A stretch of DNA of 45,370 bases. Source: Acidobacteria bacterium RIFCSPLOWO2_12_FULL_54_10. GTDB taxonomy: Bacteria; Acidobacteriota; Terriglobia; 2-12-FULL-54-10. A model generated the notes under the pieces. That model ran no database searches, was not told the DNA's origin, and was given only the letters and a program-made list of their open reading frames with translations. The stretch spans positions 59,249 to 104,618 of the forward strand of contig MEKX01000157.1 of NCBI GenBank assembly GCA_001767075.1. The letters run 5' to 3'. Positions within the stretch are counted from its first letter, which is position 1. Each line of letters starts with the position of its first letter. Of the stretch, positions 42,740 through 45,370 are shown one piece after another. The position numbers and the translations under genes were made by a program.

Positions 42740-43549
42740 TCAGGGATTCTTGCAAAGAACGAAGCGGGCTACCGTATAGGCGTAGTGGCGGCACCCGGCG
42801 AGCCGGGGAGAACTACTGGCATCACACTGCTTCGTTACCGTCTCATAAAAGTGCCTTTTCGCCTGCTGATATGCTGCAGTGCCCAGCCGCAAATGAGACG
42901 CGGCGATCCACTGACGGAAAGAAACAAGCCGCCTCGCTGTGCTGCGGTGTTCCCATCGCAGCGGCAGGCCCGCGAACAATCGCACAAACTCACGAGCATC
43001 CCGGATGCGGGTGTAGCATCTCTCGCGAGAGCGTTCCAGCCGGTTCAGCAGATCCCGCTGCCGGCGGTTGTCCGGCGCCACCACATCAAGTATGGCGAGT
43101 AATCCACCCGAACGAAGCACTCGCAGCATCTCTTTGACAACGTTTTTCGGATTGGGAAAGTGGGCGAACGAAAAAGCGCAAAGGCAAATGTCGAACCTGG
43201 CGGAGGCAAATGGGAGACGCAAAACATCCCCCTGTACGAAAGCCAGGTTGGTAGAAGCTGCCAGCCGGTGGCCACGTCGCCGGGCAAAGTGCAGCATCGT
43301 CTCTGCGAGATCGAGACCGACTACTGTGGTCGCCTGGCGGGAAAGTTCTAACGAATACGTTCCCGGACCGCAGGCAACGTCAAGAATGTTCGCATTCCGT
43401 AGCCGCGGTACCCATGCCAAATCTTTCCAACGACGGCTGCGGCAACTGGCGACTCTCCGGGCGTACCGCTCGCTAATGCCATCAAATTCTTTTCGAACTA
43501 GATTTTGTTGGTTCTGGGGGGAGCCATCGGCCTTGTCGAGACTTTGCAT
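42740..43549 (-). CDS. SAM-dependent methyltransferase (class I, UbiE-like)
   Basis: 269 residues. Motif I is ILDVACGPGTYSLEL (about residues 55-69), followed by VVGLDLAETML, FVQGDVLRLPF and an FDICLCAFSFAHF segment, all typical of Methyltransf_11/UbiE-like enzymes. The C-terminal 70 residues are Arg-rich. It should methylate a small molecule or lipid in the cytoplasm; the substrate is unknown. ATG 43549 is preferred because GAGGAA precedes it; a TTG at 43636 would add 29 basic residues. It stands alone between unrelated genes. Confidence 0.82.
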   Translation of the reverse strand: MQSLDKADGSPQNQQNLVRKEFDGISERYARRVASCRSRRWKDLAWVPRLRNANILDVACGPGTYSLELSRQATTVVGLDLAETMLHFARRRGHRLAASTNLAFVQGDVLRLPFASARFDICLCAFSFAHFPNPKNVVKEMLRVLRSGGLLAILDVVAPDNRRQRDLLNRLERSRERCYTRIRDAREFVRLFAGLPLRWEHRSTARRLVSFRQWIAASHLRLGTAAYQQAKRHFYETVTKQCDASSSPRLAGCRHYAYTVARFVLCKNP

Positions 43550-43648
43550 CCGGGTGGTTCCTCGATCTCGGCGCCGCTCCGATTTCCGTTTCGTTGGTTG
43601 ATCCTGACCGCACTCCGAATCTGCTCCAGCAACCAATGTCGGGAGTCG

Positions 43649-43855
<207 letters not shown>

Positions 43856-44005
43856 TCAAACCGGCGACCGCCCCTGTATGATCCGGATCAAAACCACGGC
43901 AATCGCCAGCACCAGCAACAGATGGATAAAACCGCCCAGCGTGTAAGAACTAACCATGCCGAGCAGCCATAGGACGAGCAGAATCGCAAAAATCGTCATG
44001 AGCAT
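43856..44005 (-). CDS. Lmo0937-type small membrane protein
   Basis: 49 residues, almost all in two hydrophobic helices (MTIFAILLVLWLLGMVSSY and FIHLLLVLAIAVVLIRII) joined by the short turn TLGG. This is the standard form of the Lmo0937 (DUF5670) family of small membrane proteins linked to stress. GAGAGGAGG just upstream fixes the ATG at 44005; a longer frame to 44074 would overlap the BON gene. It lies 25 bases after the BON protein gene and should be co-transcribed. Confidence 0.85.
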   Translation of the reverse strand: MLMTIFAILLVLWLLGMVSSYTLGGFIHLLLVLAIAVVLIRIIQGRSPV

Positions 44006-44030
44006 GACATCCTCCTCTCCATGGGCGACA

Positions 44031-44393
44031 TTATCGTGGGGGCGGGCTGCCCTCAGTCTGGTTCTGCGCGCCAATCGGGGGCGCCTCGACTTGAAGATTG
44101 TTGTTGATACGCACTACGCCAGCCACGCTTTGGGCTACCTGTTCGGCCCGGTTCCTGACTTCTTCGCTCTCTACCTGGCCCGCCAGCGTGACGATGCCGT
44201 TGGTGGTATTGACTTCGATATTCGTCACAGTCGAAGGCACAACATCGGATGCCAGTTTCGCTTTCACCTGTGCAGTGATCGTAATATCGTCTACCTGTCG
44301 GCGTGGGGACTGTGCCGTCCCACACCCCGTCGCCAGGATGGCTGTCGCCACCAGTGCAACAAAGCAAACGGATTGAAAGATCATCGTTTTCAT
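44031..44393 (-). CDS. BON-domain lipoprotein
   Basis: 120 residues. The signal peptide ends in a good lipobox, ILATGC, with Cys24 the likely lipidated residue. The BON domain (about 38-108) has ITAQVKAKLASD, TNIEVNTTNGIVTLAGQV and a closing GVVRINNNLQV. BON proteins bind phospholipids or stabilise the envelope, as with OsmY. It is probably anchored in the outer membrane or periplasm. GAGG precedes the ATG at 44393; an in-frame GTG at 44405 is less likely. Confidence 0.87.
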   Translation of the reverse strand: MKTMIFQSVCFVALVATAILATGCGTAQSPRRQVDDITITAQVKAKLASDVVPSTVTNIEVNTTNGIVTLAGQVESEEVRNRAEQVAQSVAGVVRINNNLQVEAPPIGAQNQTEGSPPPR

Positions 44394-44401
44394 ATTCAAC
44401 C

Positions 44402-44629
44402 TCACATGTGCGTTTCTACCCTGGGTGGTTCATCAAGAGAAACCAGGAACTCTGCAATTTCACGTTCGGCTTCCTCACGGAGGATGCCATACTTCTCCTG
44501 AAGCCTGCCGACAAGTTGCTCACGTCTTCCTTTGATAACGTCGACGTCATCTTCGGTAAACCTTCCCCACCGTTCCCTGACTTCTCCCTTGAACTGCTTC
44601 CAATTCCCTTCGAGTTGATCCCAGTTCAT
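44402..44629 (-). CDS. CsbD-family stress protein
   Basis: 75 residues, soluble, strongly charged. NWDQLEGNWKQFKGEVRERWG and a central RREQLVGRLQEKYG are hallmarks of CsbD proteins, which accumulate in stationary phase or under stress. The molecular role is unknown. It lies 30 bases after the DUF5818-like gene and 8 bases before the BON start, so the cluster reads as one operon. Confidence 0.9.
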   Translation of the reverse strand: MNWDQLEGNWKQFKGEVRERWGRFTEDDVDVIKGRREQLVGRLQEKYGILREEAEREIAEFLVSLDEPPRVETHM

Positions 44630-44659
44630 AGTCGGTGTGTCCTTTCCATGCGAAACTCG

Positions 44660-45181
44660 TTAATAATTTTGTGCGGGTACTGGCGCGGTCTTTTCGGCAT
44701 CCTTGCCTTTGCCGACCGCGGAACCTAGCCCGCTTTTCTCCGCGCAGGAGTTGGCAACATGCTTGATTTGGGCGACCTTGAAGAATTCCTTGCCATCCTG
44801 CCGGTCCATAGTTCCGCTGAGCTGTACCATGTGATCCGTGTGTTTGGTCAACTCTGCTGGGCCCTGCACGGTGATTTCCTGTTTGGTTCCCTGCCGCCGC
44901 AGCAGGTACTCCGGAGAAGCTGCCTTGCTCACAATCCCTGTGAGAGCTCCTACCGTCGAATTTCCCTTCATCAGGCAACCCATTAGCGTCGCTTTCTTGC
45001 CCATGCTCCATTGCCAGTCCGTTGACTGTTTCTCTGCCTGGGCCGTCCGCGGCGACGTTGTAGTTTGTTCAGGCATTTGTTGCTTAGGCGTCTGTTGTCC
45101 AGGCGTTCCGTATTGCCCAAACAGCGCTGTCCCAAAGGGGAGAAGGATTGTGGCTGCGATCAAAGTAATGAGTCGTGTCAT
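44660..45181 (-). CDS. secreted DUF5818-like protein
   Basis: 173 residues. A signal peptide (MTRLITLIAATILLPFGTALFG) is followed by a Gln/Pro/Thr-rich linker (about 23-55) and a small beta-rich domain with ATLMGCLMKG, YLLRRQGTKQEITVQGPAELTKHTDHMVQLSGTM and FFKVAQIKHVANSC. That pattern fits DUF5818-type proteins frequent in Acidobacteriota. AGGAGG lies just before the ATG. It is the first gene of the minus-strand stress cluster. Periplasmic or surface location is likely; function is unknown. Confidence 0.72.
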   Translation of the reverse strand: MTRLITLIAATILLPFGTALFGQYGTPGQQTPKQQMPEQTTTSPRTAQAEKQSTDWQWSMGKKATLMGCLMKGNSTVGALTGIVSKAASPEYLLRRQGTKQEITVQGPAELTKHTDHMVQLSGTMDRQDGKEFFKVAQIKHVANSCAEKSGLGSAVGKGKDAEKTAPVPAQNY

Positions 45182-45370
45182 ACCACCCTCCTAATAATTT
45201 ATTCGATCAAGCGAACTCAATCCCACCTACCTCACACGCGGTTCACGGTCAGCGGCGCTTACAAGCTTCTCCGCCAGCGCCGGAGCTCATCAGCTGCTTG
45301 TCTCTAGTGTCCTGAGTCATTAATTCGTCGTATACATTTTCCGGGCGTCTGCGTCTAACATGGCAGGAGA

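Noticed and set aside
45300-45370. Possible insertion-sequence end at the right edge
   Set aside because: The AT-rich stretch with GTGTCCTGAGTCATTAA looked like a possible element end, but there is no paired repeat or transposase within the window to support it.

Overview
The window looks like a chromosomal segment of an Acidobacteriota bacterium, probably class Terriglobia. I infer this from gene content: a choice-of-anchor P protein, a post-COAP-1 protein, a DUF5818-like secreted protein beside CsbD/BON/Lmo0937 stress genes, a TreX/TreZ/TreY/GlgC block, and an acidobacterial-style exopolysaccharide locus. Base composition is moderately GC-rich. No tRNA, rRNA, CRISPR array or transposase gene was recognised.

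Region 1 (1-21298, all on +) is a nearly gapless exopolysaccharide operon. Most genes overlap by ATGA or a few codons. In order it encodes a DegT-type aminotransferase, a CelD/BcsL-type acyltransferase, a polysaccharide deacetylase, UDP-GlcNAc 2-epimerase, an O-antigen ligase/polymerase, a Wzx-like flippase, two AsnB-type amidotransferases, three glycosyltransferases, a heparinase II/III-like lyase and a secreted DUF4091 protein. It ends in a coupled NarL-type sensor kinase and response regulator. The genes cover sugar precursor supply, assembly, modification, export, polymerisation and trimming of one extracellular glycan, apparently with a co-transcribed two-component system.

Region 2 (21389-26264) has an opposing nucleotide-sugar epimerase gene, a degenerate receiver-like protein, a large secreted propeller/Ig-like/carbohydrate-binding-like protein, and a small protein built on a 28-residue tandem repeat.

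Region 3 (26432-29957) is the most interesting. A minus-strand operon encodes a 47-residue zinc-ribbon microprotein, a histidine kinase whose ATP-binding motifs are degenerate, and an NtrC-type sigma-54 activator, coupled by ATGA and TAGATG junctions. Four strict -24/-12 (sigma-54) promoter matches lie in intergenic DNA of this window: before a small secreted protein (29503), a choice-of-anchor P protein (31896, minus), the glycogen/trehalose operon (33053) and a post-COAP-1 protein (41923). This suggests a local sigma-54 regulon of secreted proteins and storage/compatible-solute metabolism.

Region 4 (30334-32750, minus) has a stress-type membrane protein, the choice-of-anchor P protein and a Mn-type superoxide dismutase. 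Region 5 (33069-41724, plus) holds a frameshifted caa3-oxidase subunit IV remnant, then glgX/treX, treZ, treY and glgC. Region 6 (42045-45181) has the post-COAP-1 protein, a methyltransferase, and a minus-strand stress cluster (DUF5818-like, CsbD, BON lipoprotein, Lmo0937-type membrane peptide and a 57-residue FPASDPP-motif protein).
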